Source: a virus
Virus record (IMG/VR): IMGVR_UViG_3300044712_000336
Span: 1 to 64,000 of that record
Strand: one strand, 5' to 3'
DNA: 64,000 nt
The position numbers and the translations under genes are program-made. The notes under the pieces are model-generated. The model was not told the DNA's origin. It saw only the letters and a list, made by a program, of their open reading frames with translations, and made no database searches. Below, piece by piece: positions 18,310-23,747 of the stretch (the stretch's first letter is position 1; every line of letters starts with the position of its first letter).

Positions 18310-18816
18310 ATGAGTAAAAATAGTGGTTTAAGGACTGCAAGGGATGATATTATGGCTAATATGTCAGCACAAATAGTACGTGAAATAGTTGCTTCTTCAC
18401 TTAAAATAAAAGCAACTAATGTTATTCTTAGCAGTGTATTACCTGAAAACTTCTGCGTTGAAGCAGTAAGTACATCAGGTTGTATGTATTCAAACTCTAA
18501 CGATTGTAGAGTTTGGGCATTTAATCCACAACAAGGATTGGTATTATTGCAGCAATCTGTTATTACAGAAAATGCTGCAAGTAATGCTAATGGTACTTGG
18601 GAAAACTCTTATGGATATACTTTTGAAATGCTTGCAGAACAAGCACCAGAAGCTATCTTCTTTGTAGTTATGGAAAGTTCAGATTACTCAGATTGTAATG
18701 GTAGAGATGAACATTCTATAAGTTATACATTATACAAAGCTCCAGACTTTAAAAGTCATTGGGCTAAAATCCAACAAGAAGCCATTGCTCGTTGGGAGCA
18801 ATGGTTGAACTCATAA
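18310..18816 (+). CDS. Hypothetical protein, 168 aa
   Basis: A soluble protein starting MSKNSGLRTARDDIMANMS. The N-terminal 45 residues are helical; a beta-rich core follows with two close Cys pairs (STSGCMYSNSNDCRVW) and many Asn/Ser. The C-terminus is an amphipathic helix with Trp (SHWAKIQQEAIARWEQWLNS). An upstream in-frame ATG at 18,283 would add nine residues but has a poor leader. It is isolated in the structured non-coding region and followed 2 nt later by a hairpin. Function unknown. Confidence 0.7.
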   Translation: MSKNSGLRTARDDIMANMSAQIVREIVASSLKIKATNVILSSVLPENFCVEAVSTSGCMYSNSNDCRVWAFNPQQGLVLLQQSVITENAASNANGTWENSYGYTFEMLAEQAPEAIFFVVMESSDYSDCNGRDEHSISYTLYKAPDFKSHWAKIQQEAIARWEQWLNS

Positions 18817-18817
18817 T

Positions 18818-18853
18818 CTAACAGGCATTTCTTAGGAATGTAAGACCTGTTAG
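18818..18853 (+). other. Hairpin after the 168-aa gene
   Basis: CTAACAGG pairs with CCTGTTAG, and CATTTC/GGAATG continues inside. It begins one base after the stop codon. There is no U-run. Confidence 0.5.
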
Positions 18854-18880
18854 TTTATAGTTAATATCATATATAATATC

Positions 18881-18913
18881 TTATAACAAAGTTGTATCTA
18901 ATCTTTGTTATAA
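18881..18913 (+). ncRNA. Candidate RNA hairpin, 11 bp
   Basis: TTATAACAAAG pairs perfectly with CTTTGTTATAA around an 11-nt loop. It abuts the next branched element, so the two may be parts of one transcript. Confidence 0.45.
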
Positions 18914-18971
18914 CTATCAGTAGATGTACTGATGTAGGCTATTTGGGTCAATAGCTGAAATGAATAGATAG
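18914..18971 (+). ncRNA. Candidate three-way-junction RNA
   Basis: CTATC/GATAG closes two hairpins: CAGTA-GATG-TACTG and GCTATT-TGGGTC-AATAGC. Perfect helices in tandem without an open frame support a folded RNA of unknown role. Confidence 0.4.
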
Positions 18972-19011
18972 TGGTGCATGACTGCTCAAACCAATTAAAC
19001 TTAAAAATAAA

Positions 19012-19092
19012 ATGATAATAGCATTTGTACTGTGTGCAGTAGGATTTGGTATAATAGTTATATCTAAATCTTCAAAAGTAAGAAATTACTAA
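19012..19092 (+). CDS. Tiny single-pass membrane peptide, 26 aa
   Basis: Reads MIIAFVLCAVGFGIIVIS followed by a basic Lys/Arg tail (KSSKVRNY). It is one hydrophobic helix with positive charges after it. The ATG follows the A-rich leader TTAAAAATAAA used by other genes here. It is one of several tiny membrane peptides in this phage; it could act on the host envelope. Confidence 0.5.
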   Translation: MIIAFVLCAVGFGIIVISKSSKVRNY

Positions 19093-19209
19093 TGTCTTAG
19101 GTATATACACATTTATTGGATAAATACCAATCATGTGTATGTCTTAAGGATAAACTAAAAGATGTTTAATTGAAAACAATATAAGTATTACAATATAAGA
19201 GGAAGAAGT

Positions 19210-19269
19210 CTATTGTTACATGCCGTGATAGGGCAAAAATACTATAATACTATCAAACCAAACTCAATA
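19210..19269 (+). ncRNA. Candidate structured RNA, nested stems
   Basis: CTATTG/CAATAG encloses TGATAG/CTATCA with a 9-10 nt internal loop on each side. Non-coding on both strands. Confidence 0.4.
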
Positions 19270-19306
19270 GAGCAACTCACAAATCTTTGAGTAATACTAA
19301 ACTTAT

Positions 19307-19421
19307 AGTAACAAGTAATAGAGTAATAAAGCAGAGGCAAAATGAATAAGTCCTAAAATGGTTGCCCGGAATAGTTGCTCAACTCGTGAGCCGACCACTG
19401 AGACTACAATTACTTGTTACT
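19307..19421 (+). ncRNA. Candidate structured RNA, 13-bp closing helix
   Basis: AGTAACAAGTAAT pairs perfectly with ATTACTTGTTACT across 89 nt. Inside are GGCAA/TTGCC and the stable hairpin GCTCA-ACTCG-TGAGC, giving a multibranch fold with a G+C-rich core in an otherwise A/T-rich region. That contrast argues for selection on RNA structure. Confidence 0.55.
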
Positions 19422-19427
19422 TACTTT

Positions 19428-19518
19428 TAATGATTGATACTACTTCTAATATGTACAATCTGGTATGGATGTAGTGCTTTAATTAGCCATCATAATCAAG
19501 TCAGATTATTAATCATTA
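19428..19518 (+). ncRNA. Candidate structured RNA
   Basis: TAATGATT/AATCATTA is the outer helix, AATCTG/CAGATT (19,457-19,462 with 19,502-19,507) the middle one, and GATG/CATC lies inside. Three coaxial helices are separated by internal loops. Confidence 0.45.
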
Positions 19519-19529
19519 TTTAATACGAT

Positions 19530-19603
19530 GATTGATATACAAACCCCCACTAAGTCCGTTTGGCGGTTTTAATACCCATGAATTGTCATGGAGTATATCA
19601 ATC
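19530..19603 (+). ncRNA. Candidate structured RNA, branched
   Basis: GATTGATATAC pairs with GTATATCAATC (11 bp). Inside are AAACC/GGTTT holding CCG-TTTGG-CGG, and the hairpin CCATGA-ATTG-TCATGG. A clear three-way junction. Confidence 0.55.
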
Positions 19604-19612
19604 GTTACATAT

Positions 19613-19696
19613 AAAACAGTTAATAAAAGTGTCGGCATATATCAAGATCATACTTGTACCTAACTTGATATAGTATTATTAGGTGTTAACTGTTTT
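19613..19696 (+). ncRNA. Candidate structured RNA, 11-bp closing helix
   Basis: AAAACAGTTAA pairs with TTAACTGTTTT, enclosing an 8-bp helix ATATCAAG/CTTGATAT. No coding potential. Confidence 0.5.
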
Positions 19697-19711
19697 TAAC
19701 TTGAATTAATT

Positions 19712-19810
19712 ACATCCTTAAAGGTTAAGAGCTTTACTTAATAAAAACTACATTAAATATTAGTAGTAATAAAAAAGTTCTGTATAGACTAAGAAATACA
19801 GTAAGGATGT
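19712..19810 (+). ncRNA. Candidate structured RNA upstream of tRNA-like element
   Basis: ACATCCTTA pairs with TAAGGATGT (9 bp) around at least two hairpins, ACTAC/GTAGT and CTGTAT/ATACAG. It ends 14 nt before the tRNA-like acceptor stem. Confidence 0.5.
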
Positions 19811-19824
19811 TTAAGATATAAAAT

Positions 19825-19890
19825 GGACTATATCATAAGATTGATCACTTATGATATTGGAGAATATTGGTTCGAATCCAATTATAGTCC
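19825..19890 (+). tRNA. tRNA-like element lacking a D-arm
   Basis: GGACTATA pairs with TATAGTCC (8-bp acceptor) and a perfect T-arm, ATTGG-TTCGAAT-CCAAT, is present. Between them is one arm only: a 7-bp stem TCATAAG/CTTATGA with the 8-nt loop ATTGATCA, then an 11-nt linker. A normal D-arm does not fit. If the loop is an anticodon loop, GAT after TT would be the anticodon, but position 37 would be an odd C. The 3' end reads CCCAAT, with no encoded CCA tail. It may be a minimal tRNA, a decayed tRNA or a tRNA mimic. Confidence 0.5.
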
Positions 19891-19929
19891 CAATAATAAA
19901 TCTAAAAGTAATAATTAAAACTTAAAGAA

Positions 19930-20550
19930 ATGAAAAAGAAATGTAAAGTAGTGAGGCTTCCTACAGAAAAAGCAACGTGGTCTAATTGTATTTGGTTAAG
20001 TAGAATTAATAATCAATTAAGATTAGATAAATCTTATAATATGTTACCCCAACATCTTTATATTATTTCAGACGATGAAGTTAAAGAAGGTGATTGGTTT
20101 ATCAATGAACAAATTGATGGAGATAAAGTTATTTGGCAACATAATGGAAATATTATACCTAATAGCAACCCTAAAAAGATTATCGCTACAACTGATAATA
20201 GTATTGGTATAAAACCATTTACCGTATTTCCTCAACCATCACCACAATTCATTCAAAAGTATATTGATGAATGGAATAAAGGTAATAAGATTGAATGGGT
20301 TAATTTGGAATATGAAGCTATTCCTAATGAATTTGATAATCCTTTTACTAATCCTAAAGGATTGGATAATTTTGAAGATGCTAAATGGGAACTCAAAGTT
20401 GACAAAAACAATTACATAACCCTTACTAAGATTAAGGATAACTGGAATAGAGAAGAAGTAATTCAATTACTTCAATCTTATAGAGAGTTTGTATGGGGAA
20501 ATGGTGCAACTCTATTTGATTGTACTAAATGGATTGAAGAAAATTTATAA
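19930..20550 (+). CDS. Hypothetical protein with KIIATTD motif
   Basis: A 206-residue protein of a type common in Bacteroides phages. It has an N-terminal beta-rich part with YIISDDEVKEGDWFIN, then KKIIATTDNSIGIKPF, an amphipathic helix (PQFIQKYIDEWNKGN), and an acidic beta segment (IEWVNLEYEAIP). The 146-aa product two genes downstream carries the related NKIIATTNPSLPLPQI, so the two are paralogous at least in this core. The C-terminal helix is WGNGATLFDCTKWIEENL. Function unknown. Confidence 0.75.
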   Translation: MKKKCKVVRLPTEKATWSNCIWLSRINNQLRLDKSYNMLPQHLYIISDDEVKEGDWFINEQIDGDKVIWQHNGNIIPNSNPKKIIATTDNSIGIKPFTVFPQPSPQFIQKYIDEWNKGNKIEWVNLEYEAIPNEFDNPFTNPKGLDNFEDAKWELKVDKNNYITLTKIKDNWNREEVIQLLQSYREFVWGNGATLFDCTKWIEENL

Positions 20551-20555
20551 AATAT

Positions 20556-20673
20556 AAAGAATAACTAATGAGGTTATGGGTATTCTCTAAAGCGTGTACA
20601 AGAGAATCAAGGCTATTGGGGATAAACTGAACAAGGCATGATATGTCAGTAATCCGGTAATTAGTTATTCTTT
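20556..20673 (+). ncRNA. Candidate structured RNA, 14-bp closing helix
   Basis: AAAGAATAACTAAT pairs perfectly with ATTAGTTATTCTTT. Inside, ATTCTCT/AGAGAAT forms a 7-bp hairpin, followed by a G-rich linker (CTATTGGGGATAAAC) that could make further contacts. It starts 6 nt after a stop codon. Confidence 0.6.
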
Positions 20674-20680
20674 ACAATAT

Positions 20681-20779
20681 AACAACTTAATGAAGAACAC
20701 ACTTACCTTAAATAAGTAAGAGAAGTTAGTGCAAGATACTTTAAGTATAAGCATGATAGTGAAATGTAATTAAGTTGTT
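20681..20779 (+). ncRNA. Candidate structured RNA, 11-bp closing helix
   Basis: AACAACTTAAT pairs with ATTAAGTTGTT. Inside are CTTAC/GTAAG and ATACTT/AGTAT hairpins. It follows the previous element with a 7-nt spacer. Confidence 0.55.
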
Positions 20780-20784
20780 TATTT

Positions 20785-20964
20785 ATACGATATAGGACAG
20801 TATATATAATATACAATATTAAATTATACACAATATATCAAAGTATAGTTAATTTAATATAGGACAATTTATTTTGAATGATTATTTTAAGACATTTAGG
20901 TTGTGAAATCGAAGCGGATATGTAATACATTCAATAGAATGTTCCATTATTGGTTATATCGTAT
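20785..20964 (+). ncRNA. Candidate structured RNA, leader of next gene
   Basis: ATACGATATA pairs with TATATCGTAT across 160 nt, and inside ATATTAAATTA pairs with TAATTTAATAT. TATAGGACA occurs twice, just inside the outer helix and just after the inner one. It ends 23 nt before a start codon, so it may be a 5' regulatory leader. Confidence 0.45.
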
Positions 20965-20987
20965 GTCAAATTTAAAAACTAATTGAA

Positions 20988-21221
20988 ATGCAAATTCTAA
21001 AAAATAAACAAAGAAACTCATTTATTATCATAGATAATTATATGGTAGTATTACACGCAGAATGTCATAGAGATGAAGGATTTATTGAATATTACCATAA
21101 AGATAGTGTTCATAATTGTCTTGAGGATATTAATGACTATGAAGAATGTAATAATACATTTGGAATAAGTCAAGTAATAGATACTATTATTACATTATTA
21201 ATTATTACTAATAAGATTTAA
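20988..21221 (+). CDS. Hypothetical protein, 77 aa
   Basis: The N-terminus is basic (MQILKNKQRNSF), then a beta hairpin and a His/Asp/Glu-rich middle with three Cys, ending with a hydrophobic helix (VIDTIITLLIITNKI) that might be a membrane tail. It sits 12 nt upstream of the next gene and is probably cotranscribed. Function unknown. Confidence 0.55.
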   Translation: MQILKNKQRNSFIIIDNYMVVLHAECHRDEGFIEYYHKDSVHNCLEDINDYEECNNTFGISQVIDTIITLLIITNKI

Positions 21222-21233
21222 AAATTAAAAACA

Positions 21234-21674
21234 ATGCAAAAACTAATTAAAATATCAGACTATTACTATGTAGTAGATAATAAAGCTGAAATAGTACCAG
21301 AGATTACATGGTGTATTAATAAAAATGAAGATACATTATATATACCTAATTGTGGTACAAGCTCTACTGCTGAGTATTGGAATAAAATAATAGCAACAAC
21401 TAATCCTTCATTACCATTACCACAAATCACTAATGCAAGTGATGATATGGTAGGTAAAGAAGTTGAAGTTGAGTTTAAACCCCTAACATTAATAGATAGT
21501 TATATTTCTGAAATTGCTATTCTAAAACCTATTTCAAAAGGTTTAAGATTACCAGATGATGATATATTTGGAGTAGAAACTTCAATTAATGGAACATTAG
21601 AAGAAGTTGATAAAGAGTATAGTGAAGATGAAGTATTAGCGTTATGGAAACTTGTGATAACAAATCTTGTGTAA
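21234..21674 (+). CDS. Hypothetical protein with KIIATTN motif
   Basis: A 146-residue Bacteroides-phage type protein. The signature WNKIIATTNPSLPLPQI lies at about residues 50-66; a beta-rich EVEVEFKPL segment and an acidic C-terminus (EEVDKEYSEDEVLALWKLVI) follow. It shares the KIIATT core with the 206-aa product upstream, indicating duplication. Function unknown. Confidence 0.72.
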   Translation: MQKLIKISDYYYVVDNKAEIVPEITWCINKNEDTLYIPNCGTSSTAEYWNKIIATTNPSLPLPQITNASDDMVGKEVEVEFKPLTLIDSYISEIAILKPISKGLRLPDDDIFGVETSINGTLEEVDKEYSEDEVLALWKLVITNLV

Positions 21675-21693
21675 CATGTACACTACGAGGTAT

Positions 21694-21712
21694 ATGTTTA
21701 GTTCGTAAACAT
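21694..21712 (+). other. 7-bp hairpin before small membrane gene
   Basis: ATGTTTA-GTTCG-TAAACAT, 15 nt upstream of the ATG of the 43-aa gene. A possible translation or stability element. Confidence 0.4.
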
Positions 21713-21726
21713 TAAAACTAAATAAT

Positions 21727-21858
21727 ATGATAGCACCATCATTAACAGGAATAGTAATAATTACTATAATAGTAATAATTACTAAGAAGATAAGAAAAGT
21801 AAGTAAAAGTATTACAGGTGTAACAAGCATTTGTAAAATGTTGGATAACAAAAACTAA
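21727..21858 (+). CDS. Small membrane protein, 43 aa
   Basis: MIAPSLTGIVIITIIVIIT is a single membrane helix, followed by a basic stretch (KKIRKVSKS) and a short polar tail. Positive charges after the helix predict a cytoplasmic C-terminus. The ATG has an AATAAT leader. Its role could be host membrane modification or superinfection exclusion; unknown. Confidence 0.5.
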   Translation: MIAPSLTGIVIITIIVIITKKIRKVSKSITGVTSICKMLDNKN

Positions 21859-22130
21859 ACATAATAAATAGTTGGGTATGTGATGAGTAATTGGATAACC
21901 TTAATACGAAAGTATTGATATTGGTTCGAGGCTAAACCTATTCACTAACAGTCATAATATTGAAAGATTTATGAGCTATTTATTATTATAAGATAAATTA
22001 TTCTATAATCCAATGAAGGAAATTGTAGAAATACAAGAAGGATACTCAAAAGGGATGCAGATAACCAAAGTCTTAGAAAGGTCTGTATAGAGTAATTTAA
22101 TATCATTCCATCATGGAAGAGATATATAAA

Positions 22131-22193
22131 ACTAACTTGAAATAAACTAAAGACAAAGTGTTCTAAAGTTTAAACAATCTAAGTAAAGTTAGT
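22131..22193 (+). ncRNA. Candidate structured RNA, 8-bp closing helix
   Basis: ACTAACTT pairs with AAGTTAGT, and AAACT/AGTTT lies inside. Non-coding. Confidence 0.35.
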
Positions 22194-22200
22194 GGTGGCA

Positions 22201-22276
22201 GCATATATTATAAAGAAATAAGTGAAATAATCATTAGATTTTTCATAGAGAACTTATCATTTTTATAATACTATGC
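22201..22276 (+). ncRNA. Candidate long hairpin RNA
   Basis: GCATATATTATAAA pairs with TTTATAATACTATGC except for a one-base bulge, and ATAAGT/ACTTAT continues the helix inside. Twenty pairs in total over 76 nt. Confidence 0.5.
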
Positions 22277-22303
22277 CTTATTACTAGTAATAGTAATATA
22301 GTA

Positions 22304-22320
22304 GTTGTTATTATAACAAC
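22304..22320 (+). other. 7-bp hairpin
   Basis: GTTGTTA-TTA-TAACAAC, 50 nt upstream of the start of the 52-aa membrane gene. Confidence 0.4.
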
Positions 22321-22369
22321 ATTGTGCAGCGAGTTGATGACTTCGCAATATTAACTAATATCTGAACTC

Positions 22370-22528
22370 ATGGAAATATCATTTGCAATTCTGTTCATAT
22401 TGTTATGTGGACAGATATACTTCTATAAAGGAAGTAAAAGAGATAAACTTATTATTGGTGGATGTATAATAGGATTGATTATAATAACAATATTAAAGTC
22501 AATCTTAACATTCCATTATGTAATATAA
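22370..22528 (+). CDS. Two-helix membrane protein, 52 aa
   Basis: Two hydrophobic segments, ISFAILFILLCGQIYFY and LIIGGCIIGLIIITILKSI, are separated by a basic loop (KGSKRDK). This hairpin topology has both ends on the outer side by the positive-inside rule. It resembles small phage envelope proteins in size. The loss of A-rich leader quality makes the start slightly uncertain. Confidence 0.55.
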   Translation: MEISFAILFILLCGQIYFYKGSKRDKLIIGGCIIGLIIITILKSILTFHYVI

Positions 22529-22530
22529 TA

Positions 22531-22600
22531 TAAAGACTACCTGTAGGAACATTATAAATTAGTTTAACATCGTTTTTACACTTACAGGTAGAATCTTTTA
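22531..22600 (+). ncRNA. Stem-closed element after membrane gene
   Basis: CTACCTGTA pairs with TACAGGTAG, extended by AAAGA/TCTTT. It begins 2 nt after the stop codon; the downstream side is TCTTTTA, so it could act as a weak terminator. Confidence 0.5.
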
Positions 22601-22612
22601 ATATCATTATTG

Positions 22613-22645
22613 TAGGAATATGTTATTAAGTAATAAGTATTCCTA
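22613..22645 (+). ncRNA. Hairpin element, 8 bp plus inner stem
   Basis: TAGGAATA pairs with TATTCCTA, with TTATTA/TAATAA continuing inside. Confidence 0.4.
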
Positions 22646-22734
22646 TATTGGAAAAGTTATATATCAATGCTGGAATATAAGATAAATAATAATATCTGAT
22701 TATCAAGTAAAAGCATTTTTGCCAGTTATTATTA

Positions 22735-22786
22735 ATTATAAAGTGTTGATAAACACTCCGTTTTGTAAAAACGGTGTCTTTATAAT
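22735..22786 (+). ncRNA. Compact three-way-junction RNA candidate
   Basis: ATTATAAAG pairs with CTTTATAAT and encloses GTGTT-GATA-AACAC and the 7-bp, G+C-containing hairpin CCGTTTT-GTA-AAAACGG. All three helices are perfect within 52 nt, one of the most convincing RNA folds in the window. Confidence 0.6.
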
Positions 22787-22978
22787 AAATAAATGATTTC
22801 TTAATATGCAAATTCTATGTATAATTATTTTTGTTATATATTTATACTCGATTTAAGACACTCAATTTTAATCTGGATAACTAATACTAATCCTTAAAAA
22901 TAATGTCTAAAATCAAACCAGACGATATAAAAATGGGTATTCTAATGTCCAGAAATTATCCATAAATTATCCATAAAT

Positions 22979-22999
22979 GAAGGTTCAATCTTAACCTTC
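22979..22999 (+). other. 7-bp hairpin
   Basis: GAAGGTT-CAATCTT-AACCTTC followed by an A/T-rich stretch; a possible weak terminator. Confidence 0.4.
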
Positions 23000-23119
23000 A
23001 CATTTTCAACATTTTAAACTCGAAGCCTAATATTAATAGTTAATATGATGGTCTGCAATCCTAAGCCAATTGCACTGATGATGATAGCTTAAAGTTAATA
23101 ACAATTAAAACATAATAAA

Positions 23120-23434
23120 ATGAATATAACTAATGTAAAAAGTGAATTATTAGAATTTCTAAAAGGTTTACCAAAAGTGAAATGTGCTACTATTTCCTAT
23201 AACATTGGTAATGGTATAAACCCAAAAGAAATTCTTTTAAAAGTAGGATATTCTGAATCTGAATATTCTGAATTTTTAAAGAATTTAGATTTTACTTATA
23301 ATGCAAGTCTTACTGGTGATTTATCCGGAACAATTTGGTTTGTAGATAATACCTGGTGTGAAAGAGAAGAATGTGATTATTCAGAGTGGTGGGAACATAA
23401 ATATTGCCCAGAAATACCAAAAGAGTTACAATAA
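23120..23434 (+). CDS. Hypothetical protein, 104 aa
   Basis: A small soluble acidic protein. The N-terminus is helical (VKSELLEFLKGLPKVKC), the middle resembles a helix-turn-helix turn (PKEILLKVGYSESEYSEFLKNL), and the C-terminus is rich in Trp, Cys and acidic residues (WCEREECDYSEWWEHKYCPEI). The Cys and His there could bind metal. The function is unknown; a small regulator is conceivable. Confidence 0.65.
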   Translation: MNITNVKSELLEFLKGLPKVKCATISYNIGNGINPKEILLKVGYSESEYSEFLKNLDFTYNASLTGDLSGTIWFVDNTWCEREECDYSEWWEHKYCPEIPKELQ

Positions 23435-23505
23435 ACACATAAGTAAATTTGTTATGCTGAATTATGGTGAAATACATTTGAGATAATTTGTTTATTACTT
23501 GTGTT
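23434..23505 (+). other. Stem-closed segment after 104-aa gene
   Basis: AACACATAAGTAA pairs with TTACTTGTGTT with a two-base bulge, starting at the stop codon. An A-run follows, so on the minus strand it would look like a terminator. Confidence 0.4.
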
Positions 23506-23747
23506 AAAAAAGAAAAAAAATCAAAACTACTGAAATGTTATTAATATGCCTCCTTTCTTAATTAATTATAGTTATCACAATATCTTAAATATTTGTGATA
23601 ACCTCCCATTATCTGTTGTGATAATATATAATGGGAATTTCTTATAAACATAATCAAATTTAATGATAATTAAAATTAATGATAAAAATAATCAAAAATA
23701 ATTTAAAACATAATCAAAATGAAGTATAAACTAAAAACTTAAAAGAT
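23435..23747 (+). other. 313-nt leader of the 545-aa gene
   Basis: Contains the two structured elements listed and a repetitive A/T tail with three copies of ATAATCAAA within 70 nt (near 23,648, 23,689 and 23,710). No gene seen. Confidence 0.4.
23571..23636 (+). promoter_or_regulatory. Switch-like double hairpin in mRNA leader
   Basis: GTTATCACAA pairs with TTGTGATAAC; next, TCCCATTAT pairs with ATAATGGGA. The loop of the second hairpin contains another copy, TTGTGATAAT, able to replace the first partner. Two mutually exclusive folds are therefore possible upstream of the 545-aa gene. Confidence 0.4.

Larger units (their letters stand above)
19093..19824 (+). other. Non-coding array of stem-closed elements
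   Basis: More than 700 nt without a plausible gene but filled by seven consecutive stem-closed segments, six listed separately and one small hairpin (ATACACAT/ATGTGTAT, 19,105-19,140). The end-to-end packing of perfect closing helices is the striking feature. The array leads straight into a tRNA-like element. Confidence 0.5.
20551..20987 (+). other. 437-nt non-coding stretch with three stem-closed RNAs
   Basis: No gene. Three consecutive elements, each closed by a perfect 10-14 bp helix, occupy nearly all of it and are listed separately. The element at 20,785-20,964 ends 24 nt before the next start codon. Confidence 0.5.
21859..22369 (+). other. 511-nt non-coding stretch with RNA structures
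   Basis: Contains a GNRA-type hairpin AATAC-GAAA-GTATT (21,903-21,916), then TGGTTCGAGGC, which resembles a tRNA B-box but lacks matching stems, and three stem-closed segments listed separately. A 25-codon frame at 22,013 is not convincing as a gene. Confidence 0.45.
22529..23119 (+). other. 591-nt non-coding stretch with RNA structures
   Basis: Apart from the listed stems it contains a direct repeat AATTATCCATA (22,956-22,977) and a 20-codon frame (MSKIKPDDIKMGILMSRNYP, from 22,903) with a good A-rich leader, which might be a leader peptide. The last 120 nt before the next gene show no clear structure. Confidence 0.4.

Noticed and set aside
21900-21960. A possible second tRNA around TGGTTCGAGGC
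   Set aside because: The B-box-like string lacks the CC at its end, the T-stem is only four pairs with a long loop, and no acceptor stem could be paired. Only the adjacent GAAA hairpin was kept.
22013-22090. 25-codon frame MKEIVEIQEGYSKGMQ...
   Set aside because: No supporting leader, composition or neighbour overlap; it falls in the structured non-coding region.
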